From assembly GCA_023333565.1 (NCBI GenBank), contig JAJKFH010004158.1, forward strand, positions 806,001 through 870,000: DNA of 64,000 nt. Direction: 5' to 3'. The notes under the pieces were generated by a model that was not told where the DNA came from, made no database searches, and saw nothing but the letters and a program-made list of their open reading frames with translations. This DNA is from Puffinus mauretanicus (taxonomy: Eukaryota > Chordata > Aves > Procellariiformes > Procellariidae). Of the stretch, positions 13,387 to 28,096 are shown in pieces. How positions within the stretch are numbered: position 1 is the first letter of the stretch; each line of letters opens with the position of its first letter. The position numbers and the translations under genes were made by a program.

Positions 13387-16300
13387 AGCATTCTCTGCTA
13401 TTTATCAACTGAGCAATAGACCTGGCTAAGTTAACAAGTACAAAAATAAATAAGAAGCAACAAGAGGAAGAGATTTCTGTTTAGCTTTGTGGCTCTATCT
13501 CGCTTTGCCTTCACAGCTAATGAGGGGTTAGCGTCCTGTTGGGCATCAAAGAAAGGCGTGTCAGAGGAGCAAGACTTAGAGTTGAAGGCTGTACAATGTC
13601 TAAGGAATTAGGAAACTATATAAGAGCATCTACTTCCCATGCAGAAGAACTCCATATATAACCACCATTCCCCAGACTAGCTGACTGATGGGATTAGCAT
13701 GTGTTTTTTACTTAAATTGTATCAGCACTTGCTCTCTCCTCTTGCCATCAGGGCTCCTGCTAAAGCAAAACTTTATAGAATGAAACTTGAAGGGTAAGAA
13801 ATTTGTGTGAGGACTGTTCTTTCAACGCTGAATCAGCTGATATCTAACTAAAAGTCCACTCCTAAGGAGTGAAGTGTGAGCAGCTTCAGTGAAGCATTTG
13901 ATCGTTCCATAACAACATTAAACAAAAAAAAAAACATATTGAGTAAACCAGAATAAAATTCTCTTTACTCATGTAAGTGCAAAAACTCGTATACAGATCC
14001 TGTTGAGGTTGGAGGATCTGTTAGTGTGAAGGGCTGCTTTTGTGAAAGTAAACAAACATTCATAGTCAGATGCTCTTGCCACTACTCAGTATTCACTGAG
14101 TAAAATCCCCTACAATTAGAGTAAGGGATAGCAAGAGACCCTCACACACAATGTGTGAAGTGTTTATTTCCCGGTGCTTATCTAAGCTCACATCTAGCTT
14201 GCCTATGTCAAAACTCCATGATTGCTCTGGCACATACACAAATAAATACTTGATATTCTGTTTACATCAAAGAAGCTTCATTAGTGGCACCAATCAGCAA
14301 CAAATAAATTTCACGCTGCCAACACAATCCAAATACATATCAATCTCTGATTCTTCCCGGCAGGATTGGGCCATGACAAAAGACTCAAGGACGATCTTAA
14401 ATCTAACATGGCACATATAGTACTTCCCTAAAAGTTCATTATCTTGTGATGCCAGTCCAACAAAAATAAATCTGAGAAAGTACCGAAAATAATGACTGCT
14501 AGAACCTGGCAGAAAAGAACAGGGAGGTGGGGGAGAAAACTTTGTATTTAGCCTATTATTTCTTCTCCCCCCTCCCTGCTTCTCAAAGCACCTAGCATTG
14601 GTCGCTCAGAGAAACAGAACAGGACAAGCGTGACATTTGGTTTTAGTCATTGTGACCATTTCTACATTCTTATGTCACATTTTTACAAGACTGGGGTTTC
14701 TTTTCTCTGTGTCTGGGTTTGTTAGCCTTTTACACTGTGTCTTCAAAGTTTCCTCTATAGCCACCAGAAAAGGAAAACTCTTTCCTTTTCAATGAAAGCT
14801 AAGATTCTTGTGTGATTACATGATGCCAGGACCTGAGGCTTTAAGGAGAGCAAGCAATGCAAAATTCATAATAAAATCGTGTTAGCAAAACCCAAAATTA
14901 TCAGAAGCAACTATTACAAAGTATTTTCCCTGAAGCACCAAGGTCATTTGGCATATATCTTCTGTGTGTGCATACTAGGTAAAACTCATTCCTGTGTAGA
15001 GGGATGGCATAAAACCTGTGAACCACTTCAGTCTCATTTAAGACTTTAAATTAGGACTATAAGTGATGCATAGGCCTTCAACTGGAAGCTAGCATGGAGC
15101 TGAATTTTATCCACAATGGATATTGATCTCATCACAACTGGTGCCGCTCTTACATTAGGTGTAAATTCATGCATAATTCATTTTAGATAAACAAAACGAT
15201 TCTACAGCTACCAGGCATTAACTTTCTTGCCGAATAAGCCACATGAAAATTTCATAAAAAAAAGAAACCAATTTTTCAAACCCATCCTCATATAGAGAAA
15301 ACAAAGCACTCTGTACTACATTAGTTTCATCTTGTGATTTCTTAAAAATACCTCCCTATTAGCACATGCCAAGGCAATAAACTCAGAATTAGAATTTAGT
15401 AAAATAGTAAGATATTTCCCATCGATATGCCTGTAACAACTAAGCAAGCATTTCATAACAGAAAGCCTTTGCTGCCACAACTAACACTGATGTGTGTATT
15501 ACTAAGGTTAGTTGGGGATATCAAACAGAGTAGTTCGAGACCCTCTGCGCATATTATACAGCAGTAGATCACTTCAGGATTTCTTGGGGGCAGCAGAGAA
15601 AAAAAGCACTGGTTTTATCAGGAAGTAACACCATGTAAAAGCAGTGCAGAAATTCTGACGGCGTTCCCGTGGTTCTGAATAGATCTTCCCATTTACTTTG
15701 CACAAGAACATGCGACCTGAACTCCTGGGCTGTGCAACATGATAGATAAAAAGAGAGGATCCCCCCTGAAAGTTAGACTCTCAAAAACTCACAATACAGA
15801 GACTACAATTTACTGAAAATTTAAAGGTTGCCTTTGGAAACTGCCAACCAAGTGCACAGCAGTCGAGAAGGCTAATGGAAGATAGTGACACGTTAACTGT
15901 GTGATATATACAGAAGCAAGTTCAAAGCTGCAAATATAGTGCCTGAGGAGAGTGGCGAAGAGCCAGATGCTGCTTCTGGCAAAATGTCTAGGAATCATTG
16001 CACTGACATCCATCAGAAGAGGACAGCGTGTCAGGAGATGGCGAGTGTAAGCTGCATTTCCTCATATCAAACACCTAAAGCCGATTCCGCTTTCAGAAAG
16101 ATTAATTAAGGAAAGGCTGATATTTGGACAAAGAAAAAGATAAGCAGAGAAAAACGCGATATCAAATTCAACAAAAAGGCACCGTAAACAATAGTGCAGG
16201 GATTGCTCATGGCAATGGATCCCACCGGTATACCTTGTGGTAGCCAACCCCACCTGAGGAGTGGCTTCATAAAACCAGGTAACACCTGCAGAGATATTGA

Positions 16301-19300
16301 AACAACACGGTTGCTTACCGCTGAATTTGGATTCAGCAAAGGAATAGCCATGAAGGCACGGAGGAGAGCTCACGCATTATCATGACGCAGAAAGAAGTTG
16401 CACTGTAACTAGTCAGAGATTTTGCTGTAAATAGATACATCCTAATGGGCTCCATATCTGGTTATTTCCTTTCTGGGGCCAGGATGGTATTTCCATTGAC
16501 ACTTCTATTTTCTTGCTTGCAGTGGGTAGCTAACAATGTTGTCGATTCCCTTCAGCAACAGGGGGGTGGAGAGGAAAAGGCATCATGGTACTAGTGCCTT
16601 GTGGTGCAGCTCTGCTAGTTGACTTTGCAGGGGACTGGGGATGGCAGGGTGTTGAGCTGAAATGCCGGTGGAATACATTTTGCATTTATTCTGAAAAGAA
16701 TGGGGACATCTGGCTCAAGCTAAGATTTTCTGGGTTCTTCCATCCAAGAATCTGACTGATTTTGCAGTCTGGGGAAAGACACAAGTAGGAACATTTGTAG
16801 CTCCTCTTTCTCTGTGACACAATCTGTAGTTGAGTCGTCTTAGTGGCAAGAAACATTTGGCTGGAAGTCTGCCTGGGAGGAAGGAAGTGAACATTATCTA
16901 GTCAGAGCTTTCTGTACCATGCCTTAAAAGGAGCATCTAGATAAAAGAAGAAAAAAAAACCATCCAGGCTTGGTTCAAGACTCTAGAAGTCAATTTAATG
17001 CTGTGGTTTTTTTTTTTTATGCCGTAACTAAATTCAGTTCAAGATCTGCAATGGCTTAGAAGTAGCAAAAGAGAAGGACCTTGATACCAAAATGTAAGAT
17101 CTACTCTGAAAATGTCCAGTTAAAAGGAAAACAGAGTGAGAGAAACAACCTTAGATGAAGACAGGAATGCAGCTATCCTAACACAAACCAAATTCAGTAT
17201 CAAAAAGTTGTTTACTGAATAGGACAGACAGAATGGAACAGAACACCTTCTAAGAAACAATACTCAGAAACGAAAGGGAGGAGGAAACTTAGAGGATAAA
17301 GTCTAATGCAAAAATCTATTTCATCATATTTTACCGACGACCATTTATATAATTGCTATGGATGTTATTGGATTATATATTCCAAGACAGAGGACATAAT
17401 GAATGCTAATAAATTAATGAGAAATGGGAAGTCTGTATCAGGTGTTTAGGTCCAGCAGTAACATACAGCTTTGGTATGAACCCTCAGAAAGAAAAAGGAA
17501 TAGTCTCTGACAGATTGTTAACAGCAAAATACCAGAGATGGCCATGCTTTGACACAGAAACTGCTAGTGCAGCTATTACGCTTATAGAGCTCTAAGAAAT
17601 GCTATAGCTTATTTAGCTCCCAAGGTAGCTTCCATAATTTCACTTCTACTGATAATGTTTAAGACTGCGGACGTTTCTTTAACAAAGCATTCATTAAAAA
17701 ATATAACTTTGCCTTTTACTTTGTATATTAACATTTTTGAACTGGTGTTAATCACTAGAGAATCAGTTACTCGGCGTGAATCCTTACGACAGTGACATCA
17801 CAAATCAATCAAATCCTTCTTTCTATGCCAAATTCATAGAAACTATCAGTTTGAAAGCACAGATAATATACAAAGACATAATCCAAATATTTGACAAACA
17901 CACATCTCAAAGTTACAAGCACATTTACAAAGACTTGCAAACCATTTTTTTTACGTTATTGCAGCCAATGGGGCACAGATTGCTAAATCATGAATTTTCA
18001 TCATTTCCTCTGTTGCTAACTCCCAAAAGAGGGCCGATCCACATTTATTATCAAATATGAGGAAAAATATAATAACGTTATAAAATGTTTATCCATATAT
18101 GCACACACACTTTTCTCTCCCCTGCGAAACACATTCAGCAGATGGCTTCATCTAAGCTTAAAGGACCACTGCAGAGTGATGGACTTAAATAAAAAAAATC
18201 AGAGAAGTAAGAGTTAAACAGATATAAAAGGCTGGCCGCTTTTGCCTGCCTGAAGGGCTTGATCCTGCTGAGAAAAAGCGACAAGTGCTCCATGGATTCA
18301 TAAAGGCAAGAGATTTATTCCCCCAAGCTGTTGTGCATGTGCCCAAGCAATCCTGAGGGGTCAATTCTCTGAGCAGCCAAACTTAGGAAAAAATACCTTA
18401 TTATTTTCTTTCTTCTTAAAACTCAGGAAGAAGAGGAGCTTGGATGACAGTCTAGGAGAGAGATCTGCTTACAACAGAGAACTAAACAATTTATCAGGAT
18501 TACATTAGATGATCAACAGGGGTCTCATGTAGCCGATTTGCAACTTGATATTTACCTTGTACCACTGATTTACGGGCACATAGGTATTAACTGGACTGTG
18601 AGCATACCATGCAATTCTTTCACCTTTCAATGTGCTTCTTGCACCTTTGCCAGAAGTCATAATTTTCCAGCATCCTGGAGAGTTGCATAGCCAAATGATA
18701 AATGCTTTCTCAATGAAGAGAACATCATTTGATTGGATTTCTCCTTAAGCTCAAGCCTCCCTAATAATAAATATATTGATTAAAATTCTGCCTGCTTGGC
18801 GGATAGATAAATATAAATAAAAGGACAAATAAAATAACTGCTTCACTGTGAGAATATATGTGTGTGGGAATCTCCACTTCTATACACAGCTTCATTGAAT
18901 TTGGTGAGACTTGGTTAAAAAGAAATTACAACATCCATAGACTGATGCCTCTGCAATTCAGGAAACCATAAATCAAGTAAAGAAACCTGGAAGAGGTAGA
19001 GTGCAATGGCAATACACTGTAGTTGGTTAAAAGGCGTATCAGCTGTCAAATATTTTGCATATATTCTGCTGAAGAGATGGTGTTTAACAATAAGAAGGTT
19101 TTTAGATATAGCTCAGTGAGCTGTCCTGCTTTGCAAGTCATATAAACAATTCATTTTGGTTGAGTCAAATCTCCAGTCGCATTTCATTGTTACGCAGAAA
19201 AAGATACGCTATGCTACTTCAGAGGGTCTTTACTTCTAAAATAAAATGTATTTGAATGAGTTGCTTCATATAAACAACGTTGATTGTTCCAGTACTGGAA

Positions 19301-20685
19301 ATGGGCTGCGGGTAACCTAGGAACAAACCCGCCGTAACAGATTTACACCAGGGATTCCTCTGAGACCATCCATGATCCAGTCACATCTGTTAGTCCAGCC
19401 TTATCTGCTAATGGAAGCGGTCAAAAATGGTGAAATAATACCAGCTTCATGCCACCCCAAAGCACTCATCCATGCCAAGGGACCTGACGGTTACCAACTA
19501 TGGACGTCAACCACTGCGATGGCCAAATAGGCCCAAAAGGGCAACGTGTACCTGTCACCCCAAAACCTGCTCTAGAAGTTACAACCATTTTAGGAAAAGC
19601 ACTTACTAAACCCAAACGTAAGTTGAAATATTTGGGAAAATCTGCCTTTAGAGCACCACAAAATAATGACTTCCAACTTGTCTTTAGTGGAAGGCCTGAA
19701 TTTCTGACTCTGATGGTTTCATAATATCAGGTCTTAAAATGTCACTGGTCCCACAGAAAAGCACTGATGTGCTTTGTCATTGGTTCAGCTCGGTATGGGT
19801 ATGTACCAGGCCTCACACGGGTTCAGTTTTCATTACCTGAAATGTCATTTTGAAGGGTTCCCCATTTAATACATAAATGCCAGATGCCAAAAAGATGTTC
19901 AGTGACCTTCTAAAATAATAGCACTATCATTTTGCTTTAAGGTACGTTGATTTTCTCCTAGGCACGGTGCCCACAAACCAGCCTACGATGTAGTAGCACC
20001 ATCATAGGATGGTATTGGTGGAAGCAACCTTAGACTAGAAGTGACAGTGGACATAGGGCGGCATTTACTCTGAGGCACAGTCTTGGCAGTTCAGGAGTGT
20101 TTGTATTTCCGTGCGAGGTATCCGAGTCCAACTGAAGTAAAACTGTCAGAAGCACTTCACTGTCCGGAGCTTCGGTTACATTTCCAAAGGTTACTTAGTC
20201 ATTCAGGACACCGACTCTCATGGAAAACTTTTGAGATTTCTCACTGAAGTTAATGAGACTTTGGCTCCTAGGTGTATGAGATATGCTTGACACAAGACTT
20301 CAAAATTTGAGTAACATAAGCATATATAAAATATTTACCTGTATACGCACCACATTCATCCTGAACTTAGGGGCTAATGGCAAAGTTTCAAAAGCTCTGG
20401 TAATAAATCCAAATTTTAGCCAGTTTTATTGGGTCACTGAATCAGTGTATTTTTATAGACATTACTCCCTATTCCCTTGCATCCGGGAAGATGACGACAG
20501 TATTATAAAAGCATCTCAAATTGGTAAAAGAATGAACATAGAGTGAAACCAGTAAGGATTTTACTAAGCATACCAAGAGTAGTGTTGATGCTAGGCGCTA
20601 CCTGAATCTCTACCTAAGAGACTTCTCTCTGACTGAGATTCTTCTAGAGTTCATATTAGTCTCAACATGAGGATGATAAAACTGT

Positions 20686-20709
20686 AAAAAAAAAAAAATA
20701 TATATATAT
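20686..20709. repeat. A13 followed by (TA)n microsatellite
   Basis: Thirteen A residues run into a short TA repeat (20699-20709). Confidence 0.9.
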
Positions 20710-23700
20710 CTGGCAAGGGAAGAAAACAGTATTTTAAAGTAAATCATCCCACGGCAAGATAACCTAACACATTGCTTCTAAACAGAGGTGAAAGAAGGCA
20801 CTGCAGGAACACTTTTCTTTGATTATCCTCCAACAGCTTGCATGCCCATCTTATGTAGCTCAATTCAGGAAAAGTTCTACAGTGGCCACAGTCTTGCAGT
20901 TCACCTGTTCAGGAAAAAGGGAGGCTCTCCTGCACAATGCAATTCAGTACAATCAGCCCAGCAACAAGGAATGCTCTGAGAAACAAGTGAAAATTGAACC
21001 CCCCGCATTAGATTATTTGAAGTGTGAACCGATACAAAACGTCAGCTGCAACTTTCTTCTCAGATGTGGGCAATAACCCCTTCTGCTGTTCTACCTGTGC
21101 AAAATTTGTCTTTAGCTGCAGGAAAGGGAGATGTGTGTACATCTGGCCAATACTAATAAAAAGGCAACTCGGTCAGTGTTTTGGGGAAGATCTTCAACTA
21201 GTGGGAAAAAATAACACTGAAACGGCTATTGATTTCAACCAAACTATGGCTATTAAAACCGCTCTCTATCTTGGGAGCATTGTGCCTATACACATACATC
21301 CTAAGAAGAATAGACAATTTTCAGACTTATCAAAACATATACACGACAGATCCATGGAGACTTTCAGCATAGAAAAATAAACTATTTTTAAACAAAGAAC
21401 TGAAACCACAACATCCTCTGCCCCATACAATCCAGATGTAAGTTTTATCTGTATTTTTCAGATAGAGTTACAAGCTGTATCCGCCTAAACCGATGCAGAG
21501 AAAAGGGACAGAAAACTATCCCGAAACTTCAGCAGTTTCCTCTAGGTCTCAAGCGACGTTTTAATAATCCTTCAGGAAATTATAAAAATAGTGTGACATA
21601 CTTGTAGCTAAAAGAGAATAATTCACTCGTGACTCCACTCTATTGTCCATTTATGACCTTTTGTTACTCTGCAGGGATGTAAGTACCAAGAGGAAGAAAA
21701 CACTTGCTGACAACATCCTCCTTACCGTTAGCGTAGTACCGCAAAAGGTCTTGCATGCCTTGTCTGGAAGCATGGAGAACTTCCTACAATATAGCAGTAA
21801 TAGCTACAGTGCAAGTGAAGTTGGCAAATCTGTCAGTGTTACGTCTAGATTCAAGGGGTTCTCTCAAAACCATGGTCTTAAACAACATTCACCACCATCA
21901 CCAAAGAAAGAGAAAATGTGCTAAGCTGTATAAATTTGCATTTTTTTTTAAGTTACTCAGCTGTTTATTAGCTTAAAAGAGAAGCTGTGCTGCTTTTGAA
22001 CTCTGACCTTTTGAGTAAGAAAACTCATTAAGGAAGATAAAATGAATCAGATGAAATTCATAAACCTTATTCAAGAATGACCCTGAACACCTAAATATGT
22101 CTCTTGTTACAAATAAAAGGAAAAATTTTACAAGATTATGAAAAGAAAAAAATACTTAGACTGTTCGTTCAAGTTGTATACTCTGATATGTGAAATGCTA
22201 AACTATCCGTGCTCGAGCTGAGATGGTTAAACTGAAAAATAAAACAAAACAAACCTGGAAAATATAGCGAATCCCAACCCACTCATTAAAGGAAATTTAA
22301 TTTCCAAGACACAACCCAACAACACACCAACGTGGTCCAGTCCTCTCATGAAATTTAGTAGTATACATTTCTATAACGGGAATCTGCAGAGATACAGACA
22401 CTACCATACTCTGATAGGGGATAAGAGCCTCTAGCTGTATGTACGGGCTATATATTAGATGACACATAGGGCCAGGTCTTCACGTATGATAAACTCTCCA
22501 AGCTTCAATGACAGGAGCTAGGAAATGACACTGTTGTTGTAATCATACTTCAGTGGTGAGACACTTTCTTCATTTGTGTATTGTCTCCATATATGTTTTA
22601 AAACTATTCTTTCATATATTTTATTCTACAGTTAAAGTTTAAAATAAAATTCTTCCACTGTTTGGAAAATCTACTTTTCTATTCGGATACATCTAGATTT
22701 AAATAGCTTCCCTGTCAACATATCTCTAGAGAACTTTGATGTTACTCAAAAAGACATCTCCATCGTCATGTTTTTTCACGGTAAGGCTTGGTTTCTAGGT
22801 ATGATTTTAAATTGGCATCTGCTAGAAATATTTTCTGTGTCGCTTCCAAATGAATCAGTATATGAATTAAATTATAAATCTGCCTGGACAAGTAATTATC
22901 AGTTTGTTGTAGCATCCTTCCATAATAATGACAGTACAGGAGGACTTCATTTAGGATTTCTTCAGACAGGAGATTGCATTTAGGTCCGTCACAACTAACA
23001 CATTTGTTAAAGCTTTTCTTATGCAAGTGCAGCTGCTGCAAAATGTTGAAGGTATCTTGTCGTACATCAAAAATAATTAGAATTATACAGAATCAATAAG
23101 CTAACTCATAACTTTGCACTACATGAATCACAGTTTGTTCCCCAAAATAACTTTTAATTCAAGATTGAAAAGGCTTTGCCTTGCTTAGACCAGAAAAGGA
23201 AGTTTTGGGATAAAGACCTAACCACTACATGCTCCCCAGATATATTTACCATAAGTAATAAAGGAGTGCTTTATGAAAGAAAATATTTATTCCAAAATCA
23301 AATGAACACTCTTGATGTGCATGTGTACTTCCCCTCACTTGCTGACCCAGTACTCCTACTTAACCATATTAATAATGAACCATTTTCAAAAAGCCAAAAT
23401 GGTTAATACATTGCTCATAATCTCCTAGTCCTGGAAAGCCAAGATAGTAGTATTATTAATTTTCATGATGAATGTCAGAAAGCTGCTGCTTTGTTTCTTT
23501 ACTTACATGGGGGGAAACAGGAGAGGAGGGAGGTATAGAGAAACACTGAAGAAAAGCCATTGAGCCCTTTAATATGTAGTCATTCTCTTCTTTTTTAAGT
23601 ATTCTTACAGAAGACCAGCCTCTGAAGCATTGGAAATAATTGACTCTTTTCACTGTTTCACAAAACAAGAAACGAGTGCCCAGTCTTGCAGTGTTGTCAT

Positions 23701-26700
23701 CGTACTGCAAAGACAACCCGTGTGGAAGAGATAAAAAGCCTACACATTCCCAGAACACCTCCGTGTGGATGAGGAAGAACAAAACCAGAGGGGGATGCAT
23801 CTTTATCAACAACTGCCAGTCACTACTGTTTTGCTGTATGCAAATACATTAGCGTTCACTCGCTGAATTTGTTCATCAAAGCAAAACGCTTCTGGAAACA
23901 GAACTGCTGACAAATATAAGGAACTGTCACGTGGAGCACTTTGGCAAACCTGCCGTAAACTTGTCGCCTATTGTCATTTTTATTGTGCTTATAAATGCAA
24001 TAATAAACAATACCTCATGTTCTTCCACTTTCATTCTGAAGATGCAAATTGCTATTAAAATCCTGAGTTCCAGAGAATAGCTTTTGATCTAATTTTCTAG
24101 GGCTGCCTCCTCTTAAGCCTTAAAATTCTTGCCATACTGTGCACACAGTAAATGGTAATTTTTCATTTTTTCCATTTAGGATGCAAAATTTGTAGGTATT
24201 TTGGCAATAATCAGACATAAAATCTCAAAACCACCACCCAGAGGCTTAGTACAACAAAAAGTTACATATCTGTGCGTGTTTATCCAAATCCACCCAAAAC
24301 TGCAGGCCTCTGACTCCCTCTCCAAAAGGCTTTACCAAATGTAATCGCCAATGCTCCACTGTGAACGTGCCTATGACCTCTCTATTGATGTATTTTCATT
24401 GAAAGTAAAGCTACAATATAGCTAATCCATATCAACTGTATTCTAAATAACAGCTGAATATCACTGACCTCAAAAAAAAACACAGATAAAGAAGTTCACG
24501 GAAAAAAAAAGCCATAGAAATAATTACCTTTTAATATTATATTATTTATAGTCTCTTCTGTTCGCCACTGTCATTTCTCTAATCATTCAAACATACATCT
24601 AGAACTAGTACTTGCAGACTAATCAGCTAGCACTGCTTGACTGATTATTATTGCCCCAGAAACACTGTAATCTGCAAAATTTATTGACAAATATTCTATA
24701 GAGTTGCCAATCTCGCGCATGACTGGTACTACAATGATGGAATATAAGCTCATATCGTTATTGAGAATTGGGTCAGTTTAGTCCAAAAGATATTACTGAA
24801 GTCATGTAGATTATGTTTATGTTATGATTATGAAGTCAATCGGATTATCTTTAAGTGAACCCATGAATCGTCAAAAAAGCTAATTTAACATAACAGGTAT
24901 ACATGGCAACTGTTTCAGTCTTGCTAAGGCCAAGATGAGCTGCAACGTTTACTTCGGTGCATGCAAATCACGCAAACTGCCTCAGTCACACAATCACTTG
25001 TATACATTTACCAGCGTGATTTTCACTGGAATTTCACTTCTACTAAATTTGTTCCCTTCTGAAGTTTTCACGACCTCCTCTTATTTCTTCTCCCACGTGA
25101 CAAGCTCAGTCAACAACCGAAAGACCTACGTGCCCACAAGAAAGGTGAAATATATTTAACTGTGTGCTTGCAATGGAAGTTACAGATCGCTGATTGTTCA
25201 TAATCATCTTGAAAACGTTTAGGTCACAATTTTTTTTTTGTTTTCTTGATACAACTCCATGTTTTGTCATTTTTTCTTTATCAGTACCCACAAACAAACA
25301 ATATAATTTGCCTTTCTTCTTCTTTTTGAGAAAACCCTTTTCTACACTCCTGTGAAATAGGAAGAGTCTATTAGGGATTGAGATACAAACATCCATATGG
25401 CAACTTTACACAAGCAGTGGGATGGACCTTCACGGAGAACATAGGTCTGACACTAACTGCGAGTGCAACACCTTACGCACAACAAATTACTTTCCCTCTT
25501 GGCATAGTACAAAACCACAATATCAGCCCTCGCTCTCCTCAAAGACCTGTATCGTACAACATATACTTAACAATATTTTACCCCCAAGTACTCGCTAAGG
25601 TTGCTGAGATTTTAATTGTTATTTAAGCGTAAAGGGGGGTCATGCTTGATGACATGTTCACAAGTCATCAGTTTTAACTCTTTATGTATAAGCACAAAAC
25701 ATACATAGTTGTCTACGAAGTATTAACAGCTCTTCCCTGGTTTTTAATACAGCATATGTAGTGAAAATAAAAGAGAGGAAACAAGAGGACCTTCACCCAA
25801 ACTTTGTATCTATTGTGTAGGTATATGGAAGGCAGCTAAGCTAGGGAGAGGCAGAAAAAAAGGAATAATACATACATAGCAAAGATTAACCATATCCTGA
25901 AGGCCTGGAAATGCTTCCCTACCTTCAGGACACGGCGCCATCATCGTGGCAGCAGTAGCCGCCTCTTGGGAAACTCAGCTCTAACGCCTTGCCTTAAGCC
26001 TGAAGTTTTACCATGTCTTACAGGGACACAGATTTCCTGCAGGGGACCGCATGGGCCAGGATCCTCACGGAGAGCTGGCAACCAGTCTGCAAGGCAAGGA
26101 TGGTTGCAAAGAGAGCAACCCCGGGTTCACTTGACAAGCAAGTGTCTACAATGGACCGATCTGAATCAAATCCTTATTTGAGGTGTCAAATATCATTCAC
26201 CTAGGGAAAGAAGGATCGATCACAGCTTGCTTTTACTCAGTAATATGTAGAGCGTCTTTCCACGCATCTCCCAGACCTTCTAAGCAGGCAATGTCTCGTA
26301 CAAGATAGTCAAACATCGACAACCGTATTTTACAAATACTTCAACTGACAGGTTGCATACAATCCTTTCCAAACGAAACAAAAGATGCATTTCTAATAGA
26401 GCAGACCACAGATTCATCCGTACTGCTTTTCAGAGTGAATCTAGCAAAGTAACTAGGTTCCCAGAAAACCCTTCTGTACACCACTGAAAGAGCCTGCCTT
26501 TGTCCACCACTGCAGCTATGTCAGTAACACGTGGCCCTGGGCTAGCGATCCACAACTCCCAACACACGAAAGTACTAGAACTAGCAACAGGGAGCGGGAA
26601 AAGAGCACGCTATTGCTGAAACATAGAACTATGATCTCAGCTTATAATTTTGCATTCAGCTTTTCAATTAAACAAACAAATGATTAGCAAAGACATAAGA

Positions 26701-27950
26701 CATAAACAAAAGACTTAGGTCAAGAACAAATTTCAATGTGGACCTTGATCTGCATTTTATATATGTTACAGTGGCACCTCCCGAACTTCTGAAGGTTAAA
26801 CAAAAAGTCCTGAAGACATTTTTAAGTCCAGCTTGATATGATTTGAAGCAAAACGACAAGAAATAGAACCAGCCAAAGCACGAAGCTAGACAACCATTTT
26901 TTCTACATGCCACTTCCTACATTGCTTTTGTTTTTAACTGAAACGTGACCTGCCAGTAAATGAACAGCCAAGCGTTTATTGTCACCAGATCTCTGAAGTG
27001 ACAAGTCTTTAATAAGACTGCCTTCTGCAATAAACCTTTTTTGTAAGAAGAGATGAAAATTGTCCCTCAAAACATATTAGTTAGACTGGATTGATTTATA
27101 TAACAGCACAATAAAATAGCAAGTCATGAAGGATAAAATAATTATCTTAATAATGGCCACTACAATGATGAACTGAAGCAGTTTGTACATTAGTAGGCTA
27201 TTTATGTACACTTTGATCGCAATAGGTTTCTCTGCCTATAGTCACCTCAGAGCGCACCAACAGCTCTCTGATTCACACCACTTTGTGGTTTATTACTGAG
27301 AGGGCAGCAACTAATATTTCACTTTCTTCCCAATTTTTAAAGCAAACATTTTTGCCTTTTTAGTAGCTGCCAGTGGAAGTATGACAGAAAGAAGAGGGTA
27401 ATCTATACCATTTTTTTGCATAATATTTTGGTATTTATGACAAAATGATTTTTTGTTGTTTGCTTTTTAACTCTTCCCAGATGGGTCATTTCCAGACACA
27501 GTTACATCACATCCTCTTTTCTTTTGTCAAAAAATAAAATCCAAAAGTAATTCCTGGTAAACAGAGACCATGTCTGGACTCGCGGCATTACTGAAACAAG
27601 GAAATGCCGTATCGTCCACTCTCCAAACTGCTGCTTAAGTCCAATCTTAGCCTGGGGGTACAAGAATCTGAAATAAGGGGAACACTGTCAAAATCCCACA
27701 GCAAAGGGCATTTCCCAACTGAACGATTCTTCTAGCACTGATAATAGCTGCATACAGGCAGCAAAGATCATCAGTACTTTCCATTCAAAAACCACGCCTC
27801 AGCAAGATAAGTAAGAGCAGAAATAACTGTTTCCTCTCTTGGCAGATCTGCAGCATGAGAAGAGCAGAAGATGATCCGAGAAATGTACTGAGGTCCCCAG
27901 GATGAGGCATAAAGACAGACATGCAAGAGGAACTGCTGGATTCACGCGGG

Positions 27951-28096
27951 CTTTTGGTGGGGGTTTCTTTGGGGGGTTTTTTGGGTTGGTGTTTTTTGTT
28001 TGCTTTTGGGTTTGTTTTGTGGGTTTTTTGGTTGCTTGGGTTTTTTTGGTGGGGTTTTTTTTGTTGTTGTTTGGTGGTTTGTTTTTTTTTTTTTTA
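27951..28096 (+). repeat. G/T-only low-complexity block
   Basis: About 146 bp are made almost wholly of G and T on the plus strand, with irregular T-runs (up to 14) and G-runs (up to 6). It gives spurious frames: glycine/phenylalanine-rich on plus, lysine/proline-rich on minus. No clean repeat unit is seen, so it is not a simple microsatellite, and it has no telomere unit array. Confidence 0.9.

Larger units (their letters stand above)
8936..27950. other. Long intronic stretch without recognised genes
   Basis: Nineteen kilobases of AT-rich sequence contain only simple runs (10308, 13377, 20686) and a small hairpin (10460). Open frames reach 118 residues but have no recognisable domain. Old repeats too decayed to see by eye may be present. 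Confidence 0.5.
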
